Below, piece after piece: positions 1 to 8,520 of a stretch of 64,000 nucleotides of DNA (position 1 is its first letter; each line of letters begins with the position of its first letter). Source of the stretch: Pseudomonas hunanensis (GTDB lineage Bacteria > Pseudomonadota > Gammaproteobacteria > Pseudomonadales > Pseudomonadaceae); the NCBI RefSeq assembly GCF_013393325.1, contig NZ_QJRC01000094.1, forward strand, positions 186,001 to 250,000. Reading direction: 5' to 3'. The notes beneath the pieces are model-generated. The model saw nothing but the letters and a program-made list of their open reading frames with translations. It ran no database searches and had not been told where the DNA came from. Made by a program: the position numbers and the translations under genes.

Positions 1-50
1 GTCAGTTCATCCGCCAGCGGCACATTGTCCTCGACAAGCAACAGGCGCAT
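1..50 (-). CDS. Response regulator, N-terminal end only (cut by window edge)
   Basis: The reverse strand reads an ATG at 48-50 followed by MRLLLVEDNVPLADEL, the usual first strand and acidic pocket of a receiver (CheY-like) domain; the ED pair would help bind Mg2+. The gene runs out of the window, so its output domain is unknown; an OmpR/PhoB type is likely from the start pattern and the PepSY neighbour, but this is inference. Its start codon directly follows the stop codon of the PepSY gene at 51-365, so the three genes at this end are probably one operon and the PepSY proteins are accessory parts of a two-component system. Confidence 0.75.
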   Translation of the reverse strand, partial: MRLLLVEDNVPLADEL

Positions 51-365
51 TCAGTCGTCTTCCTCGTCTTTGAGCAGGGCGCCGGTGCTGGCATCGAGCT
101 TGATCTCGCGCACCACACCTTCAGTCGTCAGCAACTCGACTTCATATTCGTAGCGATCGTCGTCCTCTTCCAGCTCGGCCTCCAGCAAACGCGCCCCGGG
201 GTAACGCCCCAAGGCGGCTTCCAGCAAGTGCTCGAGTGGCAGGATAATGCCCTTCTGCCGCAGCTTCAGGGCTTCGTCCTGATCGAGGTCGCGGGCAGCG
301 GCCAGCGAACACACGGCCAGCAGCGCCAGCGCGAGGTAACGCGCCGGCCGCGGTAAGTGGATCAT
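51..365 (-). CDS. PepSY domain periplasmic protein
   Basis: A 104-residue protein with a hydrophobic signal peptide (about residues 8-24, cleaved near AAA-RD) followed by one PepSY-type domain with the typical YEYEVELL strand and a DASTGALLKDEEDD end. PepSY domains are small export-side domains often found next to two-component systems and metal or peptide sensing genes; no enzyme activity is expected. Its start overlaps the stop of the upstream PepSY gene by one base (TGATG) and its stop touches the start of the response regulator, so translation is probably coupled. It is a clear paralogue of the next protein. The very acidic C-terminus (EEDD) could bind cations, but that is a guess. Confidence 0.8.
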   Translation of the reverse strand: MIHLPRPARYLALALLAVCSLAAARDLDQDEALKLRQKGIILPLEHLLEAALGRYPGARLLEAELEEDDDRYEYEVELLTTEGVVREIKLDASTGALLKDEEDD

Positions 366-673
366 CAGTTGTCCCGCTCGTCCTTCAGCACTTCACCGGT
401 CTTGGCGTCCAGCGCCACGTCCCATTCGACGTTCTGCGTGTCGCGCAGCTCGACCTTGTAGATGTAGCGGCCGTATTCGTCTTCAAGTTCCGAATCGGTG
501 ACGGTGGAGCCTGGGTGCTTGGCCACGGCGGCAGCCTTGAGTTCGTCCAGCGACTTGATGGTCTTGGCGTTGACCAGTTTGACCACTTCGTCGGGTTGAA
601 CATCCTTGGCGAAAGCGGCATTGGCGCCCAGAGCGAGGGCAGCGGCGGTGAACAGGGCAGTCAAGGTTTTCAT
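365..673 (-). CDS. PepSY domain periplasmic protein (paralogue)
   Basis: A 102-residue protein with signal peptide MKTLTALFTAAALALGANA and mature start near AFAKDV. It has one PepSY domain with the YIYKVELRD strand and ends DAKTGEVLKDERDN, closely matching its downstream neighbour. The start at 673 is chosen because AGGAGAG lies a few bases upstream and the signal peptide begins there; an in-frame ATG further upstream would add an unlikely leader. It is the first gene of the PepSY-PepSY-response regulator operon. A 14-base inverted repeat at 712-725 lies about 40 bases upstream and may be the binding site of the encoded regulator. Confidence 0.8.
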   Translation of the reverse strand: MKTLTALFTAAALALGANAAFAKDVQPDEVVKLVNAKTIKSLDELKAAAVAKHPGSTVTDSELEDEYGRYIYKVELRDTQNVEWDVALDAKTGEVLKDERDN

Positions 674-711
674 CGTTCTTCTCTCCTGAGAACTGTGCAA
701 GTTGTCTACGG

Positions 712-725
712 GGTTAAGATTAACC
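712..725. promoter_or_regulatory. Candidate operator of the PepSY/two-component operon
   Basis: GGTTAAGATTAACC is an inverted repeat with six-base arms and a two-base centre, upstream of the first PepSY gene. OmpR-family regulators often bind TTAA-containing repeats near their own promoters, so autoregulation is plausible. No clear -35/-10 pair was identified, so the assignment rests on position and symmetry. Confidence 0.35.
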
Positions 726-837
726 ACTGGTCCTTAATTCAACCTGAAAACAGCTGGCGGCATGATAGCGCAAGTCAAGACCGGGCCATCCTCAAACCCT
801 TTATAGTGAACCGCGTACTGCCCAAGGGATCCCCCGC

Positions 838-1917
838 ATGAGCGCCATCCACATCAAATACCCCGCCCTCACCTTCAAGGCTGGCCAACGGGCCCTGCGA
901 CATATCCGCGAGCGTGGCCTGCAGGCCGCCGATGTCGGGGTCTTGCCGGGCGCGGCGGGTGGGCCGAAGCCGCTGGGCATTCAAGGCCTGGACCTGGCGC
1001 TGTTCGGTGAGTGGCTGCCCTCGGCACCGCGCCCGCGGGCGCTGATCGGTGCCTCGATTGGTGCCTGGCGCTTCGCCAGCGCCTGCCTCGACGACCCGGT
1101 CGCAGGTATCCGCCGCCTGGGCGAGCTGTACACCGAGCAGGATTTCGCCAAGGGCGTGACCCCGGCCGAAATCAGCCGCAGTTGCCAAAAAATGCTCGAT
1201 GACCTGTTGCAGGACCGTGACGGCCAGCTGCTGGCCAACCCGCACTATCACCTGAACATTCTGGTGGTGAAGAGCCATGGCCAGCTTGCCCACGACCATC
1301 GCGGGCGCCTGGGCTTGGGCCTGGGCTCGGTGGTCGCCAGCAACCTGCTCGGCCGTTCGCGCCTGGCCCGCCACTTCGAGCGCGTCATCCTGCACGATGA
1401 GCGCGCCGCCCCACCGCTCGAAGCGCTTACCGATTTCCCCTCGCGCTACTTGCCGCTGGGCCTGGCCAACCTGCGCCACGCCCTGCTCGCCTCGGGCTCG
1501 ATCCCCATGGTCATGCAGGGCGTGAAAGACATCCCCGGCGCTGGCGCCGGCACTTACCGCGACGGCGGCCTGCTCGACTACCACCTCGACCTGCCCTATC
1601 GCGGCGACGACCTGGTGCTGTACCCGCACTTCACCGACAAGGTGGTACCCGGCTGGTTCGACAAAGCCTTGCCCTGGCGCAAGGGCGATGCCACTCGCCT
1701 GCAGAATGTGCTGCTGATGACCCCTTCCCCGCAGTACCTGGCCGCCCTGCCCTACGGCAAGCTGCCCGATCGCAACGACTTCAAACGCTTCATGGGCGAT
1801 GCGCCTGGCCGCAAACGCTATTGGTACAAGGCCATTGCCGAAAGCCAGCGGCTAGGTGACGAATTGCTGGAGCTGATTGCCACCGGGCAGCTGTGTGAAC
1901 GCCTGCAAGCCTTGTAG
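838..1917 (+). CDS. Patatin-like phospholipase family protein
   Basis: A 359-residue protein with the patatin-type serine nucleophile elbow GASIGAWR (GXSXG, about residue 69) and a later DGGLLDYH (DGG/A motif), which together give the Ser-Asp dyad of this lipid hydrolase family. The glycine-rich oxyanion stretch is likely VLPGAAGGPK near residue 35. No signal peptide or membrane segment is obvious, so it is probably cytoplasmic or peripheral. The start at 838 is supported by AAGGGATC six bases upstream. The gene stands alone between the divergent PepSY operon and the orphan gene at 1998. The lipid substrate cannot be told from sequence. Confidence 0.85.
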   Translation: MSAIHIKYPALTFKAGQRALRHIRERGLQAADVGVLPGAAGGPKPLGIQGLDLALFGEWLPSAPRPRALIGASIGAWRFASACLDDPVAGIRRLGELYTEQDFAKGVTPAEISRSCQKMLDDLLQDRDGQLLANPHYHLNILVVKSHGQLAHDHRGRLGLGLGSVVASNLLGRSRLARHFERVILHDERAAPPLEALTDFPSRYLPLGLANLRHALLASGSIPMVMQGVKDIPGAGAGTYRDGGLLDYHLDLPYRGDDLVLYPHFTDKVVPGWFDKALPWRKGDATRLQNVLLMTPSPQYLAALPYGKLPDRNDFKRFMGDAPGRKRYWYKAIAESQRLGDELLELIATGQLCERLQAL

Positions 1918-1997
1918 CGGCCATGCCTGCGCGACTACCGTTCCGACCCTTCCGCGGTGTTAATATGTCGTTTTGCCAGCATCAGGGGATCTGAGGG

Positions 1998-2648
1998 ATG
2001 AAAGCGGTATTGGGCATCGGCGCTGCGATAGCGATTGCGGTGGCGGGTTGGTTCGGATGGAACCATTACGAAAGTGGCAAAGAACATGATGTAGCGGCAG
2101 CAGCTGTGCAGGTTTCCGTCACCCAAGCTGAACGACAGATGAAAGCGCAGTCAGAGGATGGAATCACTTTCGCGGAGTACTTCAAGCGAAGCGATACCGT
2201 GATTGACAATCTGGACAAGGAAATTGCCAACCTCGAGGGCCGAACCTGGAAACACAGGCTTGCCGAAAAGGATGCAGCCATCGCATTTATTGATCAATGC
2301 AAGGCTATTTTACGTGCGGATCAAACGGAAACCAGACTCCTGATGAAGGAGGGCAGCGCCCGAGAAGCGAATGACGAAGCCAAAAAGGAACTGAATGAGG
2401 CGGATTCGTCCGTTGCCAGAGAATGGGCATACAAAAGGTACAAGCGCACCAGCGATGCGCTGATTGATGTACTTGGGAAACTCATCAGCAATGCGGAAGA
2501 AAGCAAAGGTAAAATTGAGCGTATGCTGGCTGCGGATAACGCCGTGAAATCGACGTTTGGGGAGGGTCATGGACTCTCTCAGGGCACCGCAGAGCACTTG
2601 AAGAATCTGCTGAAACCGGCCGCCCCGGAAAAACCAGCGCAGAGCTGA
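1998..2648 (+). CDS. Orphan membrane-anchored, coiled-coil-rich protein of unknown function
   Basis: I do not recognise the family. The 216-residue product begins with one hydrophobic segment (about residues 3-20, AVLGIGAAIAIAVAGWFG) that is either an uncleaved anchor or a signal peptide. The rest is charged and helical, rich in E, K, A and D and probably coiled-coil (for example around residues 60-85 and 125-180), with a proline-rich tail KPAAPEKPAQS. Base composition is plainly lower in GC than in all neighbours, with many A- and T-ending codons, suggesting recent acquisition. Start choice: GAGGG lies directly before the ATG and AGGGG about ten bases upstream. A good terminator follows at 2662-2689, so it is a single-gene unit. 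Confidence 0.65.
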   Translation: MKAVLGIGAAIAIAVAGWFGWNHYESGKEHDVAAAAVQVSVTQAERQMKAQSEDGITFAEYFKRSDTVIDNLDKEIANLEGRTWKHRLAEKDAAIAFIDQCKAILRADQTETRLLMKEGSAREANDEAKKELNEADSSVAREWAYKRYKRTSDALIDVLGKLISNAEESKGKIERMLAADNAVKSTFGEGHGLSQGTAEHLKNLLKPAAPEKPAQS

Positions 2649-2661
2649 TTACAGCATCTTC

Positions 2662-2689
2662 AAAAGCCCGCCAGCAAGCGGGCTTTTTC
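2662..2689 (+). terminator. Rho-independent terminator after the orphan gene
   Basis: AAAAGCCCGC and GCGGGCTTTT flank a short loop and are followed by a T-run, 14 bases past the stop codon of the gene at 1998-2648. Confidence 0.85.
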
Positions 2690-2971
2690 ATTGTATTTAC
2701 AATGGCACAAGCTCTTCCACTTACTACCCAGGATCCTACCCCGCAACCGCGAAAATGCGACCGGCCGGAATACCTTCTATCGCAGATTCCGTGAAGCCCC
2801 CCCTAAAAAACAGGTTAAGATAGCGCCCAATTTGGTTGCCTGGCGCCAGCCGGCCATCACTCAGTGAATGACCTCTTTCACCCCAGCGACGACCAATCAG
2901 TACATTGAGCAGTACATTGAAATACCAATTTCCGCTCAAGCCCTTACCCCACCAGCTATACAGGTCCACCA
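2690..2971. other. Gene-free leader region before queD
   Basis: No convincing coding frame is present. The only pattern seen is a tandem repeat of the 11-base unit CAGTACATTGA at 2898-2908 and 2910-2920. TAAGAT near 2817 could be a -10 element, but no matching -35 was found. A preQ1 riboswitch would be the natural thing to expect before a queuosine gene; none of the three known fold classes could be assembled by eye. Confidence 0.4.
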
Positions 2972-3328
2972 GTGGAAATCTTCAAGGAATTCACATTCGA
3001 ATCGGCCCACCGCCTGCCCCACGTCCCTGAAGGGCACAAATGCGGCCGCCTGCATGGTCACTCGTTCAAGGTCGGCCTGCACCTGACCGGCCCGCTCGAC
3101 CCGCACACTGGCTGGATCCGCGACTTCGCCGAGGTCAAGGCGATCTTCAAGCCGATCTACGAGCAGCTGGACCACAACTACCTGAACGACATCCCTGGCC
3201 TGGAAAACCCTACCAGCGAAGTAATCGCCAAGTGGATCTGGGACCAGGTCAAGCCGTTGATGCCAGAGCTGTCGAAGGTACGCATCCACGAAACCTGCAC
3301 CAGCGGTTGCGAGTATACCGGCGACTGA
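2972..3328 (+). CDS. queD: 6-carboxy-5,6,7,8-tetrahydropterin synthase QueD
   Basis: A 118-residue member of the 6-pyruvoyltetrahydropterin synthase fold. QueD converts dihydroneopterin triphosphate to 6-carboxytetrahydropterin, the second step of queuosine (7-deazaguanine) synthesis. The zinc-binding histidines are visible in ESAHRL and in LHGHSF; the catalytic Cys of KCGRLHGH (about residue 24) and the C-terminal HETCTSG with its glutamate-containing active-site region are also present. The start codon is GTG at 2972, since the family begins right at this residue ([15 protein letters not shown]). The gene is not next to queC or queE. A perfect inverted repeat between it and the convergent DUF1289 gene probably ends transcription from both sides. 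Confidence 0.93.
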   Translation: MEIFKEFTFESAHRLPHVPEGHKCGRLHGHSFKVGLHLTGPLDPHTGWIRDFAEVKAIFKPIYEQLDHNYLNDIPGLENPTSEVIAKWIWDQVKPLMPELSKVRIHETCTSGCEYTGD

Positions 3329-3342
3329 TTCAGGCTCTACGT

Positions 3343-3376
3343 CGGCCCCTTCGCGGGTAACCCCGCGAAGGGGCCG
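3343..3376. terminator. Inverted repeat between convergent queD and DUF1289 gene
   Basis: CGGCCCCTTCGCGGG (3343-3357) and its perfect reverse complement (3362-3376) surround a four-base loop. It has no T-run but sits between two convergent genes. The sequence resembles the short GC-rich palindromes common at P. putida operon ends, so it may be a repeat element acting as a two-way terminator. Confidence 0.6.
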
Positions 3377-3396
3377 GTAGCTTCACCCACTCAGCG

Positions 3397-3876
3397 TCAA
3401 CCTTGCCCCGTCGCCAAGGCATCGCGCAGGAAGCTGGGGGCGATGTAGCGCTGATAATGCGCCTCTGAAAGCAGGAAAAACTCGCGATCGATGGCATCGC
3501 GCAACTGCGGCAGTTCCCAGTCGCGAAATTCCGGCAACAGCACCATACCGTAGGCCTCCAGGTCACGGATCATCCGCGCCCCGCGGGCGATAAGCTGGTA
3601 AGCCCAGCAATATTCCGACTGCTGCTCGACAAAGCGGATCGAGCGCTGCTCCAGTTGCTGGCGCAGCAGGCTTTTGTCGAACACCTCAAGCTTGGCCATC
3701 ATCACCTGCACCAGCAGTTGCTCAAGGCGCAACCACACGGCGCGCTTCTGCGTGTCGTCGTAACCGTTCCAGTTGATCACTTCGTGGTGAAAACGCTTGC
3801 AGCCACGGCACACCGTGTCTCCGTACACCGTGGAGCACAGGCCGACGCAAGGGGTTTTGATGGACTTGTTGGACAT
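3397..3876 (-). CDS. DUF1289 domain-containing protein
   Basis: A 159-residue protein whose first 35 residues hold the DUF1289 cysteine pattern C-x3-C-x8-C-x2-C (PCVGLC...VCRGCKRFHHEV), likely a small metal or Fe-S binding knuckle. The rest is a helical region of unknown role. The start at 3876 (MSNKSIKTPC) is chosen because the conserved domain follows at once; an in-frame ATG at 3912 has a better ribosome binding site (AAAGGGCTAAC) and would add 12 residues, so the true start is open. It faces queD and runs away from acnB. No function is known for the family beyond the cysteine motif. Confidence 0.75.
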   Translation of the reverse strand: MSNKSIKTPCVGLCSTVYGDTVCRGCKRFHHEVINWNGYDDTQKRAVWLRLEQLLVQVMMAKLEVFDKSLLRQQLEQRSIRFVEQQSEYCWAYQLIARGARMIRDLEAYGMVLLPEFRDWELPQLRDAIDREFFLLSEAHYQRYIAPSFLRDALATGQG

Positions 3877-4025
3877 GAAAAACAACAGCTTGGCGGTGGA
3901 ACACAGGCCCATGTTAGCCCTTTGTCTAACCAGGGTCACTCGTTAAAGTCATGTTCACCGCCTTACCTTCGGGCTTTTTTTGCCGTAGAATCATCCGGCC
4001 TTTTCAAAGGCAACAATGTCCGTTG

Positions 4026-4160
4026 GAAGCTGTTTTCAAAGCGTCACGAGCACAGTTAATCCGGTAGAACGGCGTTGGCCCGGGTCATGCTTCCCTCGCA
4101 TGCCCGCGCCAACCCTCATCAGCCCCCGTTCTGCAGGCGTAAAACTTTGAAAGCAGCTTC
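4026..4160 (+). promoter_or_regulatory. Candidate structured RNA in the acnB upstream region
   Basis: The segments 4026-4041 and 4145-4160 can pair over 16 bases with one G-U. Inside this stem further pairs are nested in order: 4066-4072 with 4126-4132 (AGAACGG/CCGTTCT), 4074-4079 with 4108-4113, 4081-4084 with 4103-4106 and 4086-4090 with 4098-4102, closed by the seven-base loop 4091-4097. This gives one long interrupted hairpin. It ends about 120 bases before the acnB start, so it could be a 5' leader element or a separate small RNA. A possible -10 (TAGAAT) is at 3986-3991. The rest of the gap 3877-4281 holds no coding frame I can support. Confidence 0.4.
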
Positions 4161-4281
4161 TGTAAGGATTCTTTGCGACTCTGGCTGGGCGGCCCACAAA
4201 GCCGTGGCAGCGCATGGGTGCATTGAATGCTGGATAAGCGTCCCGGACCCCCTTTAGGGACCACTGATGAGGGAAATAACT

Positions 4282-6891
4282 GTGCTTGAAGCCTACCGCA
4301 AACACATCGAAGAGCGTGCCGCCCTGGGCATCGTGCCCCAGCCGCTGAACGCCGAACAAACTGCAGGCCTGGTCGAGCTGCTGAAAAACCCGCCGGCCGG
4401 CGAAGAAGCCTTCCTCGTAGACCTGATCACCAACCGCGTACCGCCAGGGGTCGACGAAGCTGCCTACGTCAAGGCCGCTTTCCTCTCCGCCGTCGCCAAG
4501 GGCGAAGCCAAGTCGCCACTGATCGACCGCAAGCACGCCACCGAACTGCTGGGCACCATGCAGGGCGGCTACAACATCGAAACGCTGGTCGCACTGCTGG
4601 ATGACGCCGAACTGGGCGCCGTCGCGGCCGAGCAGCTCAAGCACACCCTGCTGATGTTCGATGCCTTCCACGACGTGGCCGAAAAAGCCAAGGCCGGCAA
4701 CGCGCATGCCAAGGCCGTGCTGGAATCCTGGGCTGCCGGCGAGTGGTTCACCTCGCGTCCGGCCATCGCCGACAAGTACACCCTGACCGTGTTCAAGGTA
4801 CCTGGCGAAACCAACACCGACGACCTGTCCCCAGCCCCGGACGCCTGGTCGCGCCCAGACATCCCGCTGCACGCCCTGGCCATGCTGAAAATGGCCCGCG
4901 ACGGCATCGAACCGTCGCAGCCTGGTTCGGTCGGCCCGCTGGCCCAGATCGAAGCCGTCAAGGCCAAGGGTTTCCCGGTTGCCTATGTGGGTGACGTGGT
5001 CGGTACCGGCTCCTCGCGTAAATCCGCTACCAACTCGGTACTGTGGTTCTTCGGCGACGACATCCCGTACGTGCCGAACAAACGCGCCGGTGGCTTCTGC
5101 TTCGGCACCAAGATCGCCCCGATCTTCTACAACACCATGGAAGACGCCGGCGCCCTGCCGATCGAATTCGACTGCACCAACCTGGGCATGGGCGACGTCA
5201 TCGACGTTTACCCATACAAAGGTGAAGTACGCCGTCACGGCAGCGACGAACTGGTCACCAACTTCGAGCTGAAAACCGAAGTGCTGCTGGATGAAGTCCG
5301 CGCTGGCGGCCGTATTCCGCTGATCGTCGGCCGTGGCTTGACCGAAAAAGCCCGCGCCGAACTGGGCCTGGGTGCTTCCGACCTGTTCAAGAAACCAGAG
5401 CAGCCTGCCGATTCCGGCAAGGGCTTCACCCTGGCGCAGAAAATGGTCGGCCGTGCCTGCGGCCTGCCAGAAGGCCAGGGCGTGCGCCCAGGTGCCTACT
5501 GCGAGCCGAAGATGACCACCGTCGGCTCCCAGGACACCACGGGCCCGATGACCCGCGACGAGCTGAAAGACCTGGCGTGCCTGGGCTTCTCCGCTGACCT
5601 GGTGATGCAGTCGTTCTGCCACACCGCGGCCTATCCGAAGCCGATCGACGTCACCACCCACCACACCCTGCCAGACTTCATCCGCACCCGTGGCGGCGTG
5701 TCGCTGCGCCCAGGCGACGGCATCATCCACAGCTGGCTGAACCGCATGCTGATGCCTGACACCGTGGGTACCGGTGGCGACTCACACACCCGCTTCCCGA
5801 TCGGTATCTCGTTCCCGGCCGGTTCCGGCCTGGTGGCTTTCGCCGCCGCCACCGGCGTCATGCCGCTGGACATGCCAGAGTCGATCCTGGTGCGCTTCAA
5901 GGGCAAACTGCAGCCAGGCATCACCCTGCGTGACCTGGTGCATGCCATCCCTTACTACGCCATCCAGAAGGGCCTGCTGACCGTCGAGAAGAAGGGCAAG
6001 AAAAACGCCTTCTCCGGCCGCATCCTGGAAATCGAAGGCCTGGACGAACTGACCGTCGAGCAAGCCTTCGAGCTGTCCGACGCCTCGGCCGAGCGTTCCG
6101 CTGCCGGTTGCACCATCAAGCTGCCAGAGAAGGCCATCGCCGAGTACCTGACCTCCAACATCACCCTGCTGCGCTGGATGATCGGTGAAGGCTACGGCGA
6201 TGCCCGCACCCTGGAGCGTCGCGCCCAGGCCATGGAAGCCTGGCTGGCCAAGCCTGAGCTGCTGTCGGCCGACGCCGATGCCGAGTACGCCGAAATCATC
6301 GAAATCGACCTGGCCGACGTCAAGGAGCCTGTGCTCTGCGCGCCGAACGACCCGGATGATGCCCGCCTGCTGTCCTCGGTACAGGGCGAGAAGATCGACG
6401 AAGTGTTCATCGGTTCGTGCATGACCAACATCGGTCACTTCCGCGCTGCCGGCAAGCTGCTGGACAAGGTCAAGGGTGGCATCCCAACCCGTCTGTGGCT
6501 GGCTCCGCCAACCAAGATGGACGCTCACCAGCTGACCGAAGAAGGCTACTACGGCATCTACGGCAAGGCCGGCGCACGCATGGAAATGCCAGGCTGCTCG
6601 CTGTGCATGGGTAACCAGGCACGTGTGCAGACCGGTTCGACCGTGGTTTCCACCTCGACCCGTAACTTCCCGAACCGTCTGGGCGACGCTACCAACGTGT
6701 ACCTGGCATCGGCCGAGCTGGCTGCTGTCGCTTCGATCATCGGCAAGCTGCCGACCGTCGAAGAGTACATGCAGTACGCGAAAGACATCGACAGCATGGC
6801 TGCCGACGTTTACCGCTACCTGAGCTTCGACCAGATCGCCGAGTTCCGCGAAGCGGCAGCCAACGCCAAGATCCCGGTGGTGCAGGCGTAA
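4282..6891 (+). CDS. acnB: Bifunctional aconitate hydratase B / 2-methylisocitrate dehydratase
   Basis: An 869-residue AcnB, matching the usual family length. AcnB interconverts citrate and isocitrate through cis-aconitate in the TCA cycle and can hydrate 2-methyl-cis-aconitate in the methylcitrate cycle. The N-terminal HEAT-like region, the swivel segment ([12 protein letters not shown]) and the [4Fe-4S] cluster cysteines (GSCMTN and [10 protein letters not shown], last 160 residues) are all visible. The start is set at GTG 4282, which gives the standard MLEAYRKH start and follows AGGGA with good spacing; the ATG at 4267 lies inside this ribosome binding region. It is convergent with prpD, and its product completes the propionate pathway encoded opposite. 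A long structured region lies upstream. Confidence 0.96.
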   Translation: MLEAYRKHIEERAALGIVPQPLNAEQTAGLVELLKNPPAGEEAFLVDLITNRVPPGVDEAAYVKAAFLSAVAKGEAKSPLIDRKHATELLGTMQGGYNIETLVALLDDAELGAVAAEQLKHTLLMFDAFHDVAEKAKAGNAHAKAVLESWAAGEWFTSRPAIADKYTLTVFKVPGETNTDDLSPAPDAWSRPDIPLHALAMLKMARDGIEPSQPGSVGPLAQIEAVKAKGFPVAYVGDVVGTGSSRKSATNSVLWFFGDDIPYVPNKRAGGFCFGTKIAPIFYNTMEDAGALPIEFDCTNLGMGDVIDVYPYKGEVRRHGSDELVTNFELKTEVLLDEVRAGGRIPLIVGRGLTEKARAELGLGASDLFKKPEQPADSGKGFTLAQKMVGRACGLPEGQGVRPGAYCEPKMTTVGSQDTTGPMTRDELKDLACLGFSADLVMQSFCHTAAYPKPIDVTTHHTLPDFIRTRGGVSLRPGDGIIHSWLNRMLMPDTVGTGGDSHTRFPIGISFPAGSGLVAFAAATGVMPLDMPESILVRFKGKLQPGITLRDLVHAIPYYAIQKGLLTVEKKGKKNAFSGRILEIEGLDELTVEQAFELSDASAERSAAGCTIKLPEKAIAEYLTSNITLLRWMIGEGYGDARTLERRAQAMEAWLAKPELLSADADAEYAEIIEIDLADVKEPVLCAPNDPDDARLLSSVQGEKIDEVFIGSCMTNIGHFRAAGKLLDKVKGGIPTRLWLAPPTKMDAHQLTEEGYYGIYGKAGARMEMPGCSLCMGNQARVQTGSTVVSTSTRNFPNRLGDATNVYLASAELAAVASIIGKLPTVEEYMQYAKDIDSMAADVYRYLSFDQIAEFREAAANAKIPVVQA

Positions 6892-6909
6892 GCTGAGTCA
6901 CAGGTTGTA

Positions 6910-6943
6910 AAGAAAGCCCTGGCAGTGATGCCAGGGCTTTCTT
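6910..6943. terminator. Terminator between acnB and prpD
   Basis: A perfect 15-base stem (AAGAAAGCCCTGGCA and its complement) around loop GTGA lies 18 bases past the acnB stop. It has A- and T-rich ends on both sides, so it can serve both convergent genes. Confidence 0.85.
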
Positions 6944-6963
6944 GTTTCAACCCCACTCCGGCC

Positions 6964-8448
6964 TCAGATCACGAACAAATCCACGAACCCGTGCACCGCT
7001 GTGCGCTCCAGCCGCTGCTGGTCCTTGCACAGCTCTCCAATCTCGCCACACCGCTGCCGCGCGAAACGGGTCGCCAGGTTGGCCCTGAACTTGGCCTCCA
7101 GCAACGGTATGCCTTCTCCACGCCGCCGCCGATGCCCGATCGGATACTCCACCAGCACTTGCTCGGTGCTGCTGCCATCCTTGAAGAATACCTGCAGCGC
7201 GTTAGCGATCGAACGCTTGTCCGGTTCCAGGTACTCGCGGCTGAAGCGCGGGTCTTCCACCACCTCCATCTTCTCGCGCAAACGATCGATGCTCGGGTGG
7301 TTGGCATGGAAGGCATCCTCATAATGCTCGGCCACCAAATGGCCGAAGATCAGCGGCACCGCCACCATGTACTGCAGGCAATGGTCGCGGTCGGCGGCGT
7401 TGGCCAGCGGGCCGCTTTTGGAAATGATGCGGATCGCCGACTCCTGGGTGGTGATGACGATGCGGTCGATTTCGTGCAGGCGGTTTCGTACACGCGGATG
7501 CAGGGTGACGGCCGCCTCACAGGCGGTCTGAGCATGAAACTCGGCAGGAAAGCTGACCTTGAACAGCACGTTTTCCATCACATAGCTGCCCAAGGCCTGG
7601 GGCAGACGCAGCTCGTACTGCCCAGCAGGCTTGAGCGCCAAGTCCTTGTTGGTATGGCTGAACGATACGTCGTAGAAGCCCCATTGCGGCGCCGTAAGCA
7701 CACCCGGCACGCCCATCTCGCCACGCAAGGCGATATCGGCCAGGCGCACGCCCCGGCTGGACGCATCACCCGCGGCCCAAGACTTGCGTGAGCCCGCGTT
7801 GGGCGCATGGCGGTATGTGCGCAGGGCCTGGCCGTCGACGAAGGCGTGGGACAAGGCCGAGAGCATCTGCTCGCGGTTGGCCCCCATCAGCCTGGCGCAC
7901 ACGGCGGTCGAGGCTACCTTCACCAGAATCACGTGGTCGAGCCCAACACGGTTGAACGAGTTTTCCAGCGCCAGCACACCCTGAATCTCGTGGGCCATGA
8001 CCATGGCTTCGAGCACATCACGCATCAGCAGCGGCGCTTCACCAGCGGCCACGCGCTTTTGTGACAGGTGATCAGCAACGGCCAGGATGCCGCCAAGGTT
8101 GTCTGAAGGGTGAGCCCATTCGGCGGCCAGCCAGGTGTCGTTATAGTCCAGCCAGCGCACGGCACAACCGATATCCCAGGCAGCCTTGACCGGATCGAGG
8201 CGGTAGGCGGTGCCAGGAACGCGAGCCCCATGGGGCACCACGGTACCTTCCACCAATGGACCCAGCAGCTTGGTGCACTCAGGGAAGCGCAAGGCGAGAA
8301 GACCGCAGCCCAGGGTGTCCATCAGGCAGTTGCGCGCGGTGTCCAGGGCTTCAGCGGAATCGACCCGATAACCGAGGGCGTAGTCGGCCAGGGTTTGCAG
8401 CACCCGGTCGTAGTCCGGGCGGTCATTGAGGTCTACGTTGGCGCTCAT
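6964..8448 (-). CDS. prpD: 2-methylcitrate dehydratase PrpD
   Basis: A 494-residue MmgE/PrpD family protein. It dehydrates (2S,3S)-2-methylcitrate to 2-methyl-cis-aconitate in the methylcitrate cycle without an Fe-S cluster. Family features seen are [11 protein letters not shown] near the N-terminus, [11 protein letters not shown] around residue 100, the HPSDN segment and [17 protein letters not shown] around residue 215. It is the last gene of the prp operon, after prpF, with 72 bases between them holding a small palindrome. The operon therefore encodes two different ways to make the same dehydration, PrpD and AcnD/PrpF. Confidence 0.95.
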   Translation of the reverse strand: MSANVDLNDRPDYDRVLQTLADYALGYRVDSAEALDTARNCLMDTLGCGLLALRFPECTKLLGPLVEGTVVPHGARVPGTAYRLDPVKAAWDIGCAVRWLDYNDTWLAAEWAHPSDNLGGILAVADHLSQKRVAAGEAPLLMRDVLEAMVMAHEIQGVLALENSFNRVGLDHVILVKVASTAVCARLMGANREQMLSALSHAFVDGQALRTYRHAPNAGSRKSWAAGDASSRGVRLADIALRGEMGVPGVLTAPQWGFYDVSFSHTNKDLALKPAGQYELRLPQALGSYVMENVLFKVSFPAEFHAQTACEAAVTLHPRVRNRLHEIDRIVITTQESAIRIISKSGPLANAADRDHCLQYMVAVPLIFGHLVAEHYEDAFHANHPSIDRLREKMEVVEDPRFSREYLEPDKRSIANALQVFFKDGSSTEQVLVEYPIGHRRRRGEGIPLLEAKFRANLATRFARQRCGEIGELCKDQQRLERTAVHGFVDLFVI

Positions 8449-8471
8449 ATCCAGCTCCCTTCAGAATTGCC

Positions 8472-8490
8472 GGGGCTGCACAGCAGCCCC
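8472..8490. repeat. GGGGCTGC-N3-GCAGCCCC palindrome, prpF-prpD gap
   Basis: A perfect 8-base inverted repeat with loop ACA between prpF and prpD. The same palindrome recurs at 18698-18716 and 21009-21027 and in variant form at 9748-9766 and 12503-12519. It may lower expression of the last gene or protect mRNA ends. Confidence 0.7.
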
Positions 8491-8520
8491 AACTGACTAA
8501 AGCCGAGCGCCGCTGGTGCG

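Noticed and set aside
2690-2971. A preQ1 riboswitch before queD
   Set aside because: CCCCCCTAAAAAACAGG near 2797 slightly resembles the tail of a type I preQ1 aptamer, but no matching 5' stem and loop could be found.
4267-4281. ATG 15 bases upstream as the acnB start
   Set aside because: It lies in the ribosome binding region of the GTG at 4282, which gives the conserved AcnB N-terminus.
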